Below, piece after piece: positions 40,892 to 50,964 of a DNA stretch of 64,000 bases (position 1 is the stretch's first letter; every line of letters begins with the position of its first letter). Under the pieces are notes generated by a model, which saw nothing but the letters and a program-made list of their open reading frames with translations, made no database searches and was not told the DNA's origin. Source of the DNA: Saccharicrinis sp965230625 (GTDB lineage: Bacteria > Bacteroidota > Bacteroidia > Bacteroidales > Marinilabiliaceae); the NCBI GenBank assembly GCA_965230625.1, contig CBDDLL010000001.1:1178001-1242000 (forward strand), read 5' to 3'. A program made the translations under genes and the position numbers.

Positions 40892-42329
40892 TTATTGTAA
40901 TGAAATTGTGTTTGAAGATTCAGTAGCATAGAATGATTCAGACTCTAAAAAATTATCATTTTCATCAAAAGCTATTACTACTAAATTTTTATAACCTTCA
41001 ACGCTTAGGGTTAGTATACCATTTTCATCTGTTTTTCCTGTTTTTATAGCAAATTTTTCAACTATACTTTTAACATTTCTATATGAGTAATCTAGATTAC
41101 TATATTGATCTGCATCTAATATATAAATACTAGCATCTTCAATATTAACGTACTCATAGTGCGGATCATATTCATACCTCGAAGCATAGAAACTCTGATT
41201 AATCATAATACTGCGAATTGTTGCCGCATTTACAATAGCATCTTTTTCAAGATCTTCATTTTCTTCCAAATAGAATTGGTTCGAATGTTTTGAATAATCT
41301 AGTTCTGCGATCTGATAATGGTCTTCATCAGTATAAATCATAATTGAGTATTCACCAATTTTAATATCATTAAAAGTTACCTTATTAGAGGTTCCATCAA
41401 GTTCTTTCTCAATTAAGATTTGATTCTTTAAGTCTTCAAATGTTGAGTTGGAATAAACACTTCCTTTAATTAGAGCTACTTTTCCTGATGTTAATGCTTG
41501 AGGTTCTGTTCTAGAAGAATAGTTAAAATTAAAGTATTCAAATACAGATATAGATATATTTCCGGTGTAATCAGAAAAGTTTTCACCATCTATTCTAATA
41601 TTCATATTTTGGCTAGAGCCCTTGGTAATATTAACTATATTATTATATTCTATTCCATTATAATTGTCACGATAATAACTTTGGCTAAGTATTTCAAAAT
41701 GCTCTTCATCTGTATAATACATCATGAAGTATCTACCAATTGGTAAACCTTCAAATAAAACCTGATTGCTATTCTCTGGTAATTGTTTTTCTGCAACTTT
41801 AGCTTCCTGTATTGATTTAAAAGTGAGCTGCCCAATTACTTTGTTGGGATCATATAGTAATAATGTACCTCCTGTTTGCTCAACAAGGTCAGAATAATTA
41901 GAACTATTTTCTCTATGTCTTTCATAAATGCTAATGGTCACTTTTCCACTAAATTCTGAAGGAATAATTGAAATATTATGCTCTTCTCCTGAAACTATCT
42001 GAATACTTCTTAAAAATGAATAATTAACTCCATTTTCTTCAAAATCACTACCTATTAGAGTGTAATTTCCAGAATTTACCTGTGAAAAATCTGCTATACC
42101 TTGTTCATCAGTGTTAACTTCATTAATTATTTCACTATCATATAAAAGTTGGATTAGTTTGTTTGAGTAAGGTTTTGATTCTGAGTCAGTAATTGTGGCG
42201 ATGAGAGAGCCCGAATTTTTGTGGTTTAATAGTTACTTCGTCTAGGGTTACTTTAATGTCATCTTGTTCACATGAACTAAAAAAAACAGAAAAAATAGTA
42301 AATGCTAAAATGATTTTCTTTTTGATCAT
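40892..42329 (-). pseudogene. Lipoprotein with carboxypeptidase-regulatory-like repeats, frameshifted
   Basis: The minus strand starts at 42329 with MIKKKIILAFTIFSVFFSSC, a lipoprotein signal peptide, and continues EQDDIKVTLDEVTIKPQ before the frame shifts at a run of five T (42216-42220) and soon stops. In the shifted frame the protein continues NSGSLIATITDSESKPYSNK and stays open to the stop at 40892. Removing one base from the run would give a 478-residue protein with several similar beta-sandwich modules (VLFEGLPIGRYFMMYYTDEE and VTFNDIKIGEYSIMIYTDED). The Met at 41941 is internal. It may be broken, or a sequencing error, or a rare phase switch. Function unknown. Confidence 0.75.
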
Positions 42330-42453
42330 ACGATTAAGTACTTGTTAAAAATTAATATTTAATAGTTTATTATTTTGGGGCTGCAAATATAGTATTTTGA
42401 AGAATATACAACTAGAGTAGCTTAAACAATTGCATAATTGTTAATTATTTTTA

Positions 42454-42489
42454 AAAAAAGAAGCAGCTTAAATTTCTTAAAGCTGCTCT
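42454..42489 (-). terminator. Terminator of asnS
   Basis: AGCAGCTT pairs with AAGCTGCT and a T-rich tail follows on the minus strand. It lies 30 bases after the asnS stop at 42519. Confidence 0.8.
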
Positions 42490-42500
42490 AATTCATTTAT
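42454..42500. repeat. 47-bp direct repeat, copy 2 (terminator region)
   Basis: Partner of 40746-40792. The lipoprotein gene lies exactly between the two copies, so it is bracketed by nearly identical terminators. Confidence 0.85.
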
Positions 42501-42518
42501 TCTGTATAATTTTATTAT

Positions 42519-43967
42519 TTAAAACTCAGCATTCTTAGGAGTTCTTGGAAATGGGATTACATCTCTAATGTTTGACATTCCCGTAACAAACAACATTAAT
42601 CGCTCAAACCCTAAACCAAAACCACTATGAGGAACAGAACCAAATTTACGAGTATCTAAATACCAATACATTTCTTCCTCTGGTAAATCAAGGAATCTCA
42701 TTCTTTCAACAAGTTTATCGTAGCTTTCCTCTCTTTGCGAACCTCCAATAATTTCACCTATTTGAGGGAAAAGAACATCCATAGCTCTTACAGTTTTGCC
42801 ATCGTCGCTTTGTTTCATATAAAAAGCTTTGATAGACATAGGGTAATCAGTTAAAATAACTGGCTTTTTAAAATGTTTTTCTACTAAATAGCGCTCATGT
42901 TCTGCTTGAAGGTCACTACCAAATCCATCAACAGGATATTGGAATTTTCCTTTTTTATGAGGTTTTGAGTTCATTAAAATTTCAATAGCCTCAGTATAAG
43001 TTAATCGCACATAGTCGTTTTCAACCACAAAGCGTAACTTTTCAATTAGCTCCATTGAGCGTTCCTCAGCCTTTTTGTTTTTTTCTTCCTCTTGCAGCCT
43101 TTTGCTTAAAAACTCAAGGTCTTCCATGCAGTTTTCAAGAGCATAATTAATTAAATATTTGGTAAACTCTTCCGCCAGATCCATGTTATCGTTCAGATCG
43201 TAAAAAGCCATTTCCGGCTCAATCATCCAAAACTCTGCTAAGTGGCGGGTAGTATTGGAGTTTTCGGCTCTAAAAGTTGGACCAAAAGTATAAATCTCCG
43301 ACATAGCTAAAGCGGCTAATTCTCCTTCTAACTGACCAGATACAGTTAAGTTCGTTGATTTACCAAAAAAGTCCTGACTAAAATCAATTTCTCCTTCTTC
43401 GGTTTTAGGAATATTATTTACATCCAAAGTAGTTACTCTAAACATTTCTCCTGCACCTTCTGCATCCGAAGCTGTAATTATTGGAGTATGTATATTATAA
43501 AAACCTTTTTGCGAGAAAAAGTTATGTACGGCAAATATCATGGAATGACGTACACGAGTAATAGCTCCAAATGTATTGGTTCGGAAACGTAAGTGTGCTA
43601 TTTCTCTTAAAAATTCTAAGGAGTGTTTTTTAGGCTGTAAAGGATATTCATCAGCACTACAGTCTCCTAATATCTCTATGCTATTAGCTTGTATTTCAAC
43701 TTTTTGGCCGCTACCTGTAGATTCAATTAGGGTACCGTTTACTGAAATTGCAGATCCTGTAGTAACCCTTTTAATTAACTCTTCCTCAAACTTTGGAACA
43801 TCAGCCACAATTTGTAAATTATGAATAGAAGAACCATCGTTAAGAGCTATAAAATTGACAAACTTATTACCTCTTCGAGTTCTAACCCATCCTTTTACAT
43901 TTACTTCTTTTCCGTTTTCCGGGTTTTTCAGAATATCAGCTACTTTTGTTCTACGCATTTGTTCCAT
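42519..43967 (-). CDS. asnS: Asparaginyl-tRNA synthetase
   Basis: 482 residues. The N-terminal OB-fold anticodon-binding domain (VKGWVRTRRGNKFVNFIALN) is followed by the class II core with motif 1 (FGAITRVRHSMIFAVHNFF), motif 2 (FRAENSNTTRHLAEFWMIEP) and motif 3 (HSGFGLGFERLMLFVTG). It charges tRNA-Asn with asparagine in the cytoplasm. Length is normal. Met4 (MRRTKVADIL) is an alternative start three codons later. It is a single gene with its own terminator. Confidence 0.97.
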   Translation of the reverse strand: MEQMRRTKVADILKNPENGKEVNVKGWVRTRRGNKFVNFIALNDGSSIHNLQIVADVPKFEEELIKRVTTGSAISVNGTLIESTGSGQKVEIQANSIEILGDCSADEYPLQPKKHSLEFLREIAHLRFRTNTFGAITRVRHSMIFAVHNFFSQKGFYNIHTPIITASDAEGAGEMFRVTTLDVNNIPKTEEGEIDFSQDFFGKSTNLTVSGQLEGELAALAMSEIYTFGPTFRAENSNTTRHLAEFWMIEPEMAFYDLNDNMDLAEEFTKYLINYALENCMEDLEFLSKRLQEEEKNKKAEERSMELIEKLRFVVENDYVRLTYTEAIEILMNSKPHKKGKFQYPVDGFGSDLQAEHERYLVEKHFKKPVILTDYPMSIKAFYMKQSDDGKTVRAMDVLFPQIGEIIGGSQREESYDKLVERMRFLDLPEEEMYWYLDTRKFGSVPHSGFGLGFERLMLFVTGMSNIRDVIPFPRTPKNAEF

Positions 43968-44128
43968 TTGTTAATACTTATTTTAGAGCTCGTAAAATTA
44001 ATGAATTGTTTGATATTGAAGGAGACGTCTATGTTTAAAATTTGATTTTTTAATAGTTTAATACCAATTATCCTTAATTTCCTTCATAGTAATAGCAATT
44101 TGAGAATCATTTCTTAAAAAGAAAACAT

Positions 44129-44153
44129 AAAAAAAGCCGGATAATAACCCGGC
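44129..44153 (-). terminator. Terminator of the secreted T9SS-tail protein gene
   Basis: GCCGG (44136-44140) pairs with CCGGC (44149-44153) and the minus strand continues with a run of seven T. It lies about 22 bases after the stop at 44176. Confidence 0.8.
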
Positions 44154-44175
44154 CCTTTATATCTTAATTGCTAAT

Positions 44176-44961
44176 TTATTTCTTTGTAAATACTGCTAAT
44201 TTGTTATCCATATTTAAATAGTATTTACCTTTTTTGAGACCCGAAACTTTTACATTTTGACCATATCCTTTAAAAATAATTCCACCATACTCATCATATA
44301 TCTCGTACATAGTAGGTGCAGTAAAATTAATAACATCATCAACTCTATTAGGAGAAAAACTTACTTCAGGTTTATCTGAATCAAATGTTACATCATCAGA
44401 ATATCTTGGTTTTCCTCTATAATCAGTTTGTTTAACTCTAAACCTGTTTTCTCCAGAATGAAAACGTACTTTAGATTCGTAATTATTTTCCTTAGCATCA
44501 CCCTTGCCATCAATTTTTCCTACTTCGATCCATTTGTTCCATCTAAATTGTTCAACAACAAAAGGCAAACTACCAGCTTCTTTAATTGTTGACCATTTTA
44601 CTTTATCACCACTGATTGAAATATTGGCTATTTCGAATGTTGAACGAGCATTTAATACCTCAGGATTAAGTATAATAGGTTCGCAGCCTTCTTTATACTT
44701 AATTGTAACGTTTAAAGGTTCTCCAACTTTAAAGCCGTATACAGATAAATCTACCTCAAAAGCACTTGAGTTAATTTCATCTGTTGATGTAAGGCCGTTA
44801 ACAGTAACCTCATAAACACAAAAACCAACTCCACTTGGAGCAAATGGATTTTTTACAAATAAATTATCCCCTTGAAATGTACCGTTAAGTACAATTTCCT
44901 CAGATTTTGCCGAGAAACATAACAGGGAAAAAAGTAGAATAGAGTATAAAAGTCGTCTCAT
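44176..44961 (-). CDS. Secreted protein with T9SS type A-like C-terminal sorting domain
   Basis: 261 residues from MRRLLYSILLFSLLCFSAKS, a signal peptide; the upstream Met at 45036 adds 25 residues that do not fit and is rejected. The central part looks like a beta-sandwich of fibronectin type III kind (EQFRWNKWIEVGKIDGKGDA, then FRVKQTDYRGKPRYSD). The C-terminal 60 residues (APTMYEIYDEYGGIIFKGYG, VSGLKKGKYYLNMDNKLAVF) resemble the type A sorting domain that directs proteins through the type IX secretion system to the cell surface. Function beyond this is unknown. gldA nearby (47090) also points to a T9SS/gliding background. Confidence 0.68.
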   Translation of the reverse strand: MRRLLYSILLFSLLCFSAKSEEIVLNGTFQGDNLFVKNPFAPSGVGFCVYEVTVNGLTSTDEINSSAFEVDLSVYGFKVGEPLNVTIKYKEGCEPIILNPEVLNARSTFEIANISISGDKVKWSTIKEAGSLPFVVEQFRWNKWIEVGKIDGKGDAKENNYESKVRFHSGENRFRVKQTDYRGKPRYSDDVTFDSDKPEVSFSPNRVDDVINFTAPTMYEIYDEYGGIIFKGYGQNVKVSGLKKGKYYLNMDNKLAVFTKK

Positions 44962-45120
44962 TGATTTTATTATGGGTTTATCAAAGGATTTGCAATTTAG
45001 AAAAACATAATCATCCTTGCAAAAAAAGAAACACATGATGTTAGTAAAAATACATTATTTATCTTAACTACCTGACCAATGAGTAACTTTTTAATATTAA
45101 ATACCTTCATGTAATTAATA

Positions 45121-46968
45121 TTAAATTGAAGTATCCATTTGTTTTGGATCTTTCCAGTCACCATTTTTTTTGATCAGATTTATTAATTCATCTACAGCAT
45201 TTTCTTCTTCAATATTACGTTTAACTACTTCTCTTTGATGATATAGTGTAATTTTCCCAGGTCCAGATCCCACATATCCATAATCGGCATCGGCCATTTC
45301 TCCAGGTCCATTTACAATACAGCCCATTACAGCTATCTTTAATCCCTTTAAATGTGATGTTTGGGCTTTTACTTTAGCTGTAGTTTCCTGTAACCCAAAT
45401 AAAGTTCTTCCACATCCGGGACAAGAGATATAATCTGGCTTTTCAAAACGAACACGAGCAGCTTGCAAAATAGAGAAAGCTGTTTTATTTACTATTCCTT
45501 CTTCATTTTCATCTTCAAAGTCTATCCAAATTCCATCTCCAAATCCATCCAATAAAAGAGGACCGATGTCGCATGCTGCCTTCAATTGATCTTTACTGTT
45601 GAAAATGCCATCGTATTTTTTGTAAATGATAACAGGAGTATTTAATTCTTTTGAAGAAAGCCATAGAAAAGCTGCCCTTTGCTCTGCCACACTATTAATG
45701 TTGGTTGTATCCAGAACTAAAACTATATTATTGTTAGACTTTAAGATGTCTTTCAATTGATCATTTAAGTTTGCATAGCTTAAGTGAAGAAAAATCAATT
45801 CGTATTTTCCAATTTCTATTGAATTAAGATCATTTATTTTGATTAAAGGATATTGATTTTCTTTTTCCTCTTTCCTGGTAAATTGGTTAACTAATGTAAT
45901 TGATTTATTATTTGATGCAATAAGATAATCTGGAGTGTCTTTTGATGAATTAGTTTTACCAATAACAACAGGAACTTTATTTCCTCCTATATTTTTAACT
46001 TGATATGATTTCCTTTTTACATATTTAAATGGAAAATAAGGTGCATCTTTAACTGGTGTAATGGGGGAGTGTCCAGCTTTTTGCGTTGTGTATTGAATTA
46101 AAACGTTAGCAACAGGAATTTCATTTTCAGGATTTTCGGTTAAGGAAACTCTGATGGTATCTCCAACTCCATCTGCTAATAACGCACCTATTCCAACAGC
46201 AGAACGAATACGTCCATCTTCACCTTCTCCTGCTTCAGTAACTCCTAAATGCAATGGGAAATTCATACTTTCTTCATGCATTTTTTGCACTAAAAGTCTA
46301 ACTGTATGAACCATAATTCGTGCATTGCTGGCTTTAATGCTTAAAACAATGTTATTAAAATTCTCGTCGCGACAAATACGTAAAAATTCCATGCAAGATT
46401 CTACCATTCCCATTGGAGTATCTCCATATCGACTCATTATTCTATCTGATAATGAACCATGATTTGTACCAATTCTGATTGCAGTATTATTCTGTTTGCA
46501 AATATTCAATAGCGGAATTAACTTACGTTTTACATGTTCCAGTTCTTCAAAATAAGATTCATTTGTATACTCTATATTCTCGAACTTTTTAGCTCCATCA
46601 ACAAAATTGCCAGGGTTTATTCTTACTTTTTCGATGTGTTGAGCTGCAATATTGGCTGCATTTGGATTAAAATGAATATCAGCAACTAATGGTCCGTTAT
46701 AACCATCCTGAATTAAATTTGCTTTAATATTTTTAAGATTACCGGCTTCTCGTTGTCCTTGAGTCGTCATACGAACCATTTGTCCGCCAGCATCAAATAT
46801 TTTTTTTATTTGTTTTACCGTTGCTTCTGTATCATTGGTATCGGTTGTAGTCATAGATTGTACAACGATAGGATTATTACCTCCAAGCTTAACATTACTA
46901 ATTTTTACTTCCGAAGTTCTATATCTCGAATATTGAAAAATATCTATACAATAATTTGAATTGTTCAT
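45121..46968 (-). CDS. ispG: 4-hydroxy-3-methylbut-2-enyl-diphosphate synthase (long form)
   Basis: 615 residues, about 240 longer than the E. coli enzyme. The N-terminal TIM barrel (NNPIVVQSMTTTDTNDTEAT, MVRMTTQGQREAGNLKNI, IRIGTNHGSLSDRIM) and the C-terminal iron-sulfur domain (CPGCGRTLFGLQ, CIVNGPGEMADADYGYVG) are joined by an extra domain, the form usual for Bacteroidetes, Chlamydia and plants. The enzyme makes HMBPP in the methylerythritol phosphate route to isoprenoids, using a 4Fe-4S cluster. It is divergently placed to gldA. Its promoter region holds a -7-like box at 46994-47001. Confidence 0.96.
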   Translation of the reverse strand: MNNSNYCIDIFQYSRYRTSEVKISNVKLGGNNPIVVQSMTTTDTNDTEATVKQIKKIFDAGGQMVRMTTQGQREAGNLKNIKANLIQDGYNGPLVADIHFNPNAANIAAQHIEKVRINPGNFVDGAKKFENIEYTNESYFEELEHVKRKLIPLLNICKQNNTAIRIGTNHGSLSDRIMSRYGDTPMGMVESCMEFLRICRDENFNNIVLSIKASNARIMVHTVRLLVQKMHEESMNFPLHLGVTEAGEGEDGRIRSAVGIGALLADGVGDTIRVSLTENPENEIPVANVLIQYTTQKAGHSPITPVKDAPYFPFKYVKRKSYQVKNIGGNKVPVVIGKTNSSKDTPDYLIASNNKSITLVNQFTRKEEKENQYPLIKINDLNSIEIGKYELIFLHLSYANLNDQLKDILKSNNNIVLVLDTTNINSVAEQRAAFLWLSSKELNTPVIIYKKYDGIFNSKDQLKAACDIGPLLLDGFGDGIWIDFEDENEEGIVNKTAFSILQAARVRFEKPDYISCPGCGRTLFGLQETTAKVKAQTSHLKGLKIAVMGCIVNGPGEMADADYGYVGSGPGKITLYHQREVVKRNIEEENAVDELINLIKKNGDWKDPKQMDTSI

Positions 46969-46993
46969 ATTGAATACTCGTTAAAAAACGAAA

Positions 46994-47001
46994 CAAAAGT
47001 A
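46994..47001 (-). promoter_or_regulatory. Possible -7 box of ispG
   Basis: The minus strand reads TACTTTTG, a match to TAnnTTTG, 26 bases upstream of the ispG start codon. No clear -33 box was found. Confidence 0.35.
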
Positions 47002-47089
47002 AGATTTTTAGTTCTATAATTTTTGTTTAACGGGTTCAGTTCATTTTCTCATGATGTTAATTAACTTTACGCATCAAAATGAATAAAGC

Positions 47090-48001
47090 ATGTCTATATC
47101 TGTATCGCAAGTAACAAGAGAATTTGGAACACAAAAAGCGCTTGATAATGTGTCGTTTGAAATAGCATCTGGAGAAGTTGTTGGTTTTTTAGGTCCTAAT
47201 GGAGCTGGTAAATCAACTATGATGAAAATTATTACTGGTTATCTTCCTCAAACTAAGGGTAAGGTAATGGTATGTGGACTTGATGTTGCGGACAATACAC
47301 TTGAATACAGAAAAAAGATTGGATATCTGCCAGAGCATAATCCTTTATATTTAGACATGTATGTAAAGGAATATTTAAACCATATTGCAGGGATTTATAA
47401 ACTTGGAAGAAATACTAAAAAGAGAGTTGAAGAAATAATAAGCATGACTGGACTTACACCTGAAAGGACGAAAAAAATATCGGCTCTTTCTAAAGGTTAT
47501 CGTCAGCGTGTTGGTTTGGCTCAGGCTCTTTTACCTAACCCCGAAGTTTTGATTTTGGATGAACCTACTACAGGTCTTGATCCAAACCAAATAGTTGAGG
47601 TAAGAGATTTGATTAAAGAGGTAGGTCAACAAAAAACAGTAATGCTTTCAACGCATATTATGCAAGAGGTACAAGCTATTTGCGAAAGAGTAATTATCAT
47701 CAAAAAAGGGGAGATTATAGCTAATGAAAAGGCAAGTGAGTTAACAAATACTTCTTTGAAAAACAATTATGAAATCACTTGTGAATTTTTAAATCCAATT
47801 GAAAAATCTTTTTTTAACTCGATTAAAGATGTTATTGAGGTTAACGAATTGCAAAGTAACAAATTCAGGGTTAAGGCTAATTCAGATGTTAGAGAAGCTA
47901 TTTTTGATTGTGCTGTACGTAACAACCAAAAGATAATTACACTAATTCAGGATCAAAGGAGTATGGAAGATGTATTTAGAGAATTAACAAAATCTCAGTA
48001 A
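47090..48001 (+). CDS. gldA: Gliding-motility ABC transporter ATP-binding protein
   Basis: 303 residues. Walker A is GPNGAGKS near 36-43, the signature is LSKGYRQRVGLAQAL, Walker B is VLILDEPTTGLDP and the switch His is in MLSTHIM. The start MSISVSQVTREFGTQKALDN and the overall length match GldA (TIGR03522). With GldF and GldG it forms an ABC transporter needed for gliding in some Bacteroidetes; those genes are not in this window, which is common because gldA is often apart. Many species with this gene do not glide. It converges with pdxH with one base between the stops. Confidence 0.9.
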   Translation: MSISVSQVTREFGTQKALDNVSFEIASGEVVGFLGPNGAGKSTMMKIITGYLPQTKGKVMVCGLDVADNTLEYRKKIGYLPEHNPLYLDMYVKEYLNHIAGIYKLGRNTKKRVEEIISMTGLTPERTKKISALSKGYRQRVGLAQALLPNPEVLILDEPTTGLDPNQIVEVRDLIKEVGQQKTVMLSTHIMQEVQAICERVIIIKKGEIIANEKASELTNTSLKNNYEITCEFLNPIEKSFFNSIKDVIEVNELQSNKFRVKANSDVREAIFDCAVRNNQKIITLIQDQRSMEDVFRELTKSQ

Positions 48002-48002
48002 A

Positions 48003-48635
48003 CTACGGAGCTAATCGTTCTCTAATCCAATTTTTATTTTCAAGTTTATATCTAATTCTATCGTGTAATCGACCAGATCGGCCTTGCCAAAATTCAATTT
48101 CATAAGGAGACAAGTCGTACCCGCCCCAGTTTGCAGGTCTGCTAAGGGATTGAGATTTTACACTTTCAAAAAGATTTTGTAAAAATTTTCTGTTTTCAAC
48201 TACTTGACTTTGTGGAGACGCAATAGCACTTATCTGACTATCTTCAGGTCTGGAATAAAAATATTTATCGCTTTCTTCTTTCTTGATTTTATTTACTCTT
48301 CCTGTTATTCTTACCTGTCGTTCAAGATTAGCCCAAAAAAAATTTAACGCAGCAAAGTGATTTATATCTAATTCTCTACCCTTTTTGCTGTTATAATTAG
48401 TAAAAAACCTAAATCCAGTTTCTTTATTTATATTTTTTAGCAATACAATTCTTGATGAGGGAACACCTTCCGACGAAACTGTGCTTAAAGTCATTGCAGT
48501 AGGTTCTGGTTCTTTTAAATCAATTGCTTGCTGCAGCCATTCTTTAAATTGAAGAATCGGATTCTTGTTTAATTGACTTTCGTCTAAAGCATTCTTTGTA
48601 AAATCTTTCCTAATTTCGGACAGGTCTCTGTTCAT
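48003..48635 (-). CDS. pdxH: Pyridoxamine 5'-phosphate oxidase
   Basis: 210 residues. FMN-binding and catalytic segments SSRIVLLKN, FFTNYNSKKGRELDIN, AALNFFWANLERQVRITGRV and SQISAIASPQSQVV are present, and the C terminus holds WGGYDLSPYEIEFWQGRSGR and LHDRIRY. The enzyme oxidises pyridoxine or pyridoxamine 5'-phosphate to pyridoxal 5'-phosphate in the cytoplasm. It complements pdxB at 20743 in the same pathway. It is not in an obvious operon. Confidence 0.96.
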   Translation of the reverse strand: MNRDLSEIRKDFTKNALDESQLNKNPILQFKEWLQQAIDLKEPEPTAMTLSTVSSEGVPSSRIVLLKNINKETGFRFFTNYNSKKGRELDINHFAALNFFWANLERQVRITGRVNKIKKEESDKYFYSRPEDSQISAIASPQSQVVENRKFLQNLFESVKSQSLSRPANWGGYDLSPYEIEFWQGRSGRLHDRIRYKLENKNWIRERLAP

Positions 48636-48681
48636 ATTTCAGTTGTTATGTTTGGTATAAACATTATTCGCACCTAAAAGT

Positions 48682-50955
48682 TTAAAAAGGAAATCCAGCA
48701 GTAAAGAACCATCGGCTTTCATGATGTAAAGTAGACCTTCCATAGCCAAACTCTAATGGACCAATTAAAGAATTAAAAGAGAAAACAATGTTGCCTCCCA
48801 AAACAATATCTTCACTTACTAAGCCTCTTACTGGTACAAAACTTAAGTATTCAAATTCAGATCTATAATCAACTGCTCCACCAGAAAAGTGAGCATAGAA
48901 ATTATTAAATAACTCGTATCTGAGGTTAACCTGAGCCATAGCAAATTGTTGTGCAGAAATTTCCTTAGGAATCATACCCGCAAAAGGAATATCTCCAGAA
49001 CGTGCTGTAGAGCTTAAACCTCCGATAGTAAAATACTGAGTACTTCCAAGATCCTCAGTTGCACCACCAACCGATAAAAAAAACGATAAATTAAATTTTG
49101 AGTTAATTGGAATATATTGTTCATACTTGGCAACTGCCTTTAAGTAGCTCTCGTGAGGAATGTCAACTAAATCTTTTAACCTTACAAAAGCACTATCTGA
49201 ACCCGTATAAATTGTTCCGAATCCAATAGGATATTCTAAGCTTACATCAAATTCGTTACCTGTATTTGCAAAAAAATGCTCGTCAAACGAATTTTTATTA
49301 TAATTTAAATTTATTCCCCACCAATGATTTCCAATTCTATCTACATTGTCAGCTAACAAGTCTAATAAACCTCGTCCGGAATTGTTAATTTGCCTTTTGT
49401 AATAAACACCACCTCGTATAATTCGCTTGGTATCGAAGGTGAACAAAAGTCCTCCTTCTGTATTAAGATAGTTTTGTACGAAACTACCAATTTCGTTTCC
49501 ATTATTAGAAAAATAAGGTATAGAGTTATATTCCCAACGCGATTTTAGATAGGTTCCAAGGAATTGTTTACTACCTAGATAATCAATATATTCTGCATTG
49601 ACAATTGGATGTTCCGAAATGTTTAGACTTAAAGAAACGTTAGATCCAGTAGCAACACGGTTTCGAAATACTAAATTAAAAATAGCACTGGCTTTATAGG
49701 TATTATCATAATGTACCGAAAAGTTATATTTGCTTCGATAAGCTTCTTTAGGTATAAGGGTTAAAATGTGTCCTTTAGTACCTTTGGATAGAGAATAATT
49801 TACATTATCCACATATCGTGTACCCATTAATTTATGCATTGCAGCATTAAGTTCGGTTTTAGAATAAGAATTTCCTTTTTGTAATCCGGATTTTCCAACT
49901 ACAAAGGTTTTATCTAAATAATTTAAGTCGTCAACTTCTATTTCTTCAATGTATATTTTGTCTAAAAATTCCGGTTTTACTTCTTCTTTCTTTGTGTATA
50001 AACTTAAAAAATCTGATAATGCAGCTAATTCGTCATACCTCTCCCAAGCTGCTATTTCTCCTAATTCAATAATTGCATCACCATCGAAAAAACTTGCTGA
50101 ACTATATTTTGATAAATCAGGAGCAATCAATATATCAGTGTCATCCAGAGAAGATTTTGCCTCATAATTACTTCTGATCATTGCAGACCCCATTAAGATA
50201 TCACCCATCGATTTAAAATCGTCGAATGTAGGCTTTTCCCTAAAACCAACGTTTACAGTAATAATAATGTCAGCTCCCATATCCCTGCAGGCTTTAACTG
50301 GTATGTTATCTAACACTCCACCATCAACCAGTAGCATAGAATCTATCTTAACTGGCGAAAAAACCGATGGAATTGCCATACTAGCCCTCATGGCAGTAAC
50401 TAAATTTCCAGATTTAAAAACGTAGGGTTGGCCAGATATTAAGTCAGAGGCGACACATCTAAAAGGAATTTGAAAATTATCGAAGTTTTCAGTTCCTGTA
50501 ATATGCCATGTACGGTAATTCATTTCTTCAGAAATTCCTTGTCCTACAACCATTGCATTGGGTAGCTTTGGCCCTTGGGGAGTTAAATCGAATTGAAATA
50601 AAAATCGGCCATAATCATGTTTCTCTTCGGGAACTACTCTAGACAAAGGTATTTTATCGCTCAACATAGTATTCCAATCCATCAAGCGTATTATAGAGTC
50701 TAATTCCTGGGCAGAATAACCAATGGCATATAAACCTCCCATGATACTGCCCATACTTGTTCCTGTGATATAATCAGGTTTAATGTCCAGCTCTTCAAGT
50801 ACCTTTAAAACACCAATATGAGCCATTCCTTTTGCTCCACCACCACTTAAAACAAGACCAATTTTTGGTCTGAATTCCTCAGAGAATATATTTTGACCTG
50901 TGGTAAATGTTACAAAACAAAATAAGAAAGTAAACAGGGTAATAGTTTTGATCAT
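48682..50955 (-). CDS. Patatin-like phospholipase with POTRA and outer-membrane barrel domains
   Basis: 757 residues with signal peptide MIKTITLFTFLFCFVTFTTG. The patatin domain (about 30-250) has the oxyanion loop LVLSGGGAKGMAHIGVL, the nucleophile in GTSMGS and the catalytic Asp in VDGGVLDN. A POTRA-like piece (IEEIEVDDLNYLDKTFVVGK) and a BamA/D15-type barrel follow to the end. The layout is that of the RssA-like surface lipases that deliver their own passenger (type Vd). It likely cleaves phospholipids. The methyltransferase gene upstream is only nine bases away. Confidence 0.92.
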   Translation of the reverse strand: MIKTITLFTFLFCFVTFTTGQNIFSEEFRPKIGLVLSGGGAKGMAHIGVLKVLEELDIKPDYITGTSMGSIMGGLYAIGYSAQELDSIIRLMDWNTMLSDKIPLSRVVPEEKHDYGRFLFQFDLTPQGPKLPNAMVVGQGISEEMNYRTWHITGTENFDNFQIPFRCVASDLISGQPYVFKSGNLVTAMRASMAIPSVFSPVKIDSMLLVDGGVLDNIPVKACRDMGADIIITVNVGFREKPTFDDFKSMGDILMGSAMIRSNYEAKSSLDDTDILIAPDLSKYSSASFFDGDAIIELGEIAAWERYDELAALSDFLSLYTKKEEVKPEFLDKIYIEEIEVDDLNYLDKTFVVGKSGLQKGNSYSKTELNAAMHKLMGTRYVDNVNYSLSKGTKGHILTLIPKEAYRSKYNFSVHYDNTYKASAIFNLVFRNRVATGSNVSLSLNISEHPIVNAEYIDYLGSKQFLGTYLKSRWEYNSIPYFSNNGNEIGSFVQNYLNTEGGLLFTFDTKRIIRGGVYYKRQINNSGRGLLDLLADNVDRIGNHWWGINLNYNKNSFDEHFFANTGNEFDVSLEYPIGFGTIYTGSDSAFVRLKDLVDIPHESYLKAVAKYEQYIPINSKFNLSFFLSVGGATEDLGSTQYFTIGGLSSTARSGDIPFAGMIPKEISAQQFAMAQVNLRYELFNNFYAHFSGGAVDYRSEFEYLSFVPVRGLVSEDIVLGGNIVFSFNSLIGPLEFGYGRSTLHHESRWFFTAGFPF

Positions 50956-50964
50956 AACGAAATT

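Noticed and set aside
40892..41941. Intact 349-residue cytoplasmic protein starting at 41941
   Set aside because: The coding sequence continues upstream in the same frame to about 42220, and a lipoprotein signal peptide is found in the other frame, so the 349-residue version is an internal piece of a frameshifted gene.
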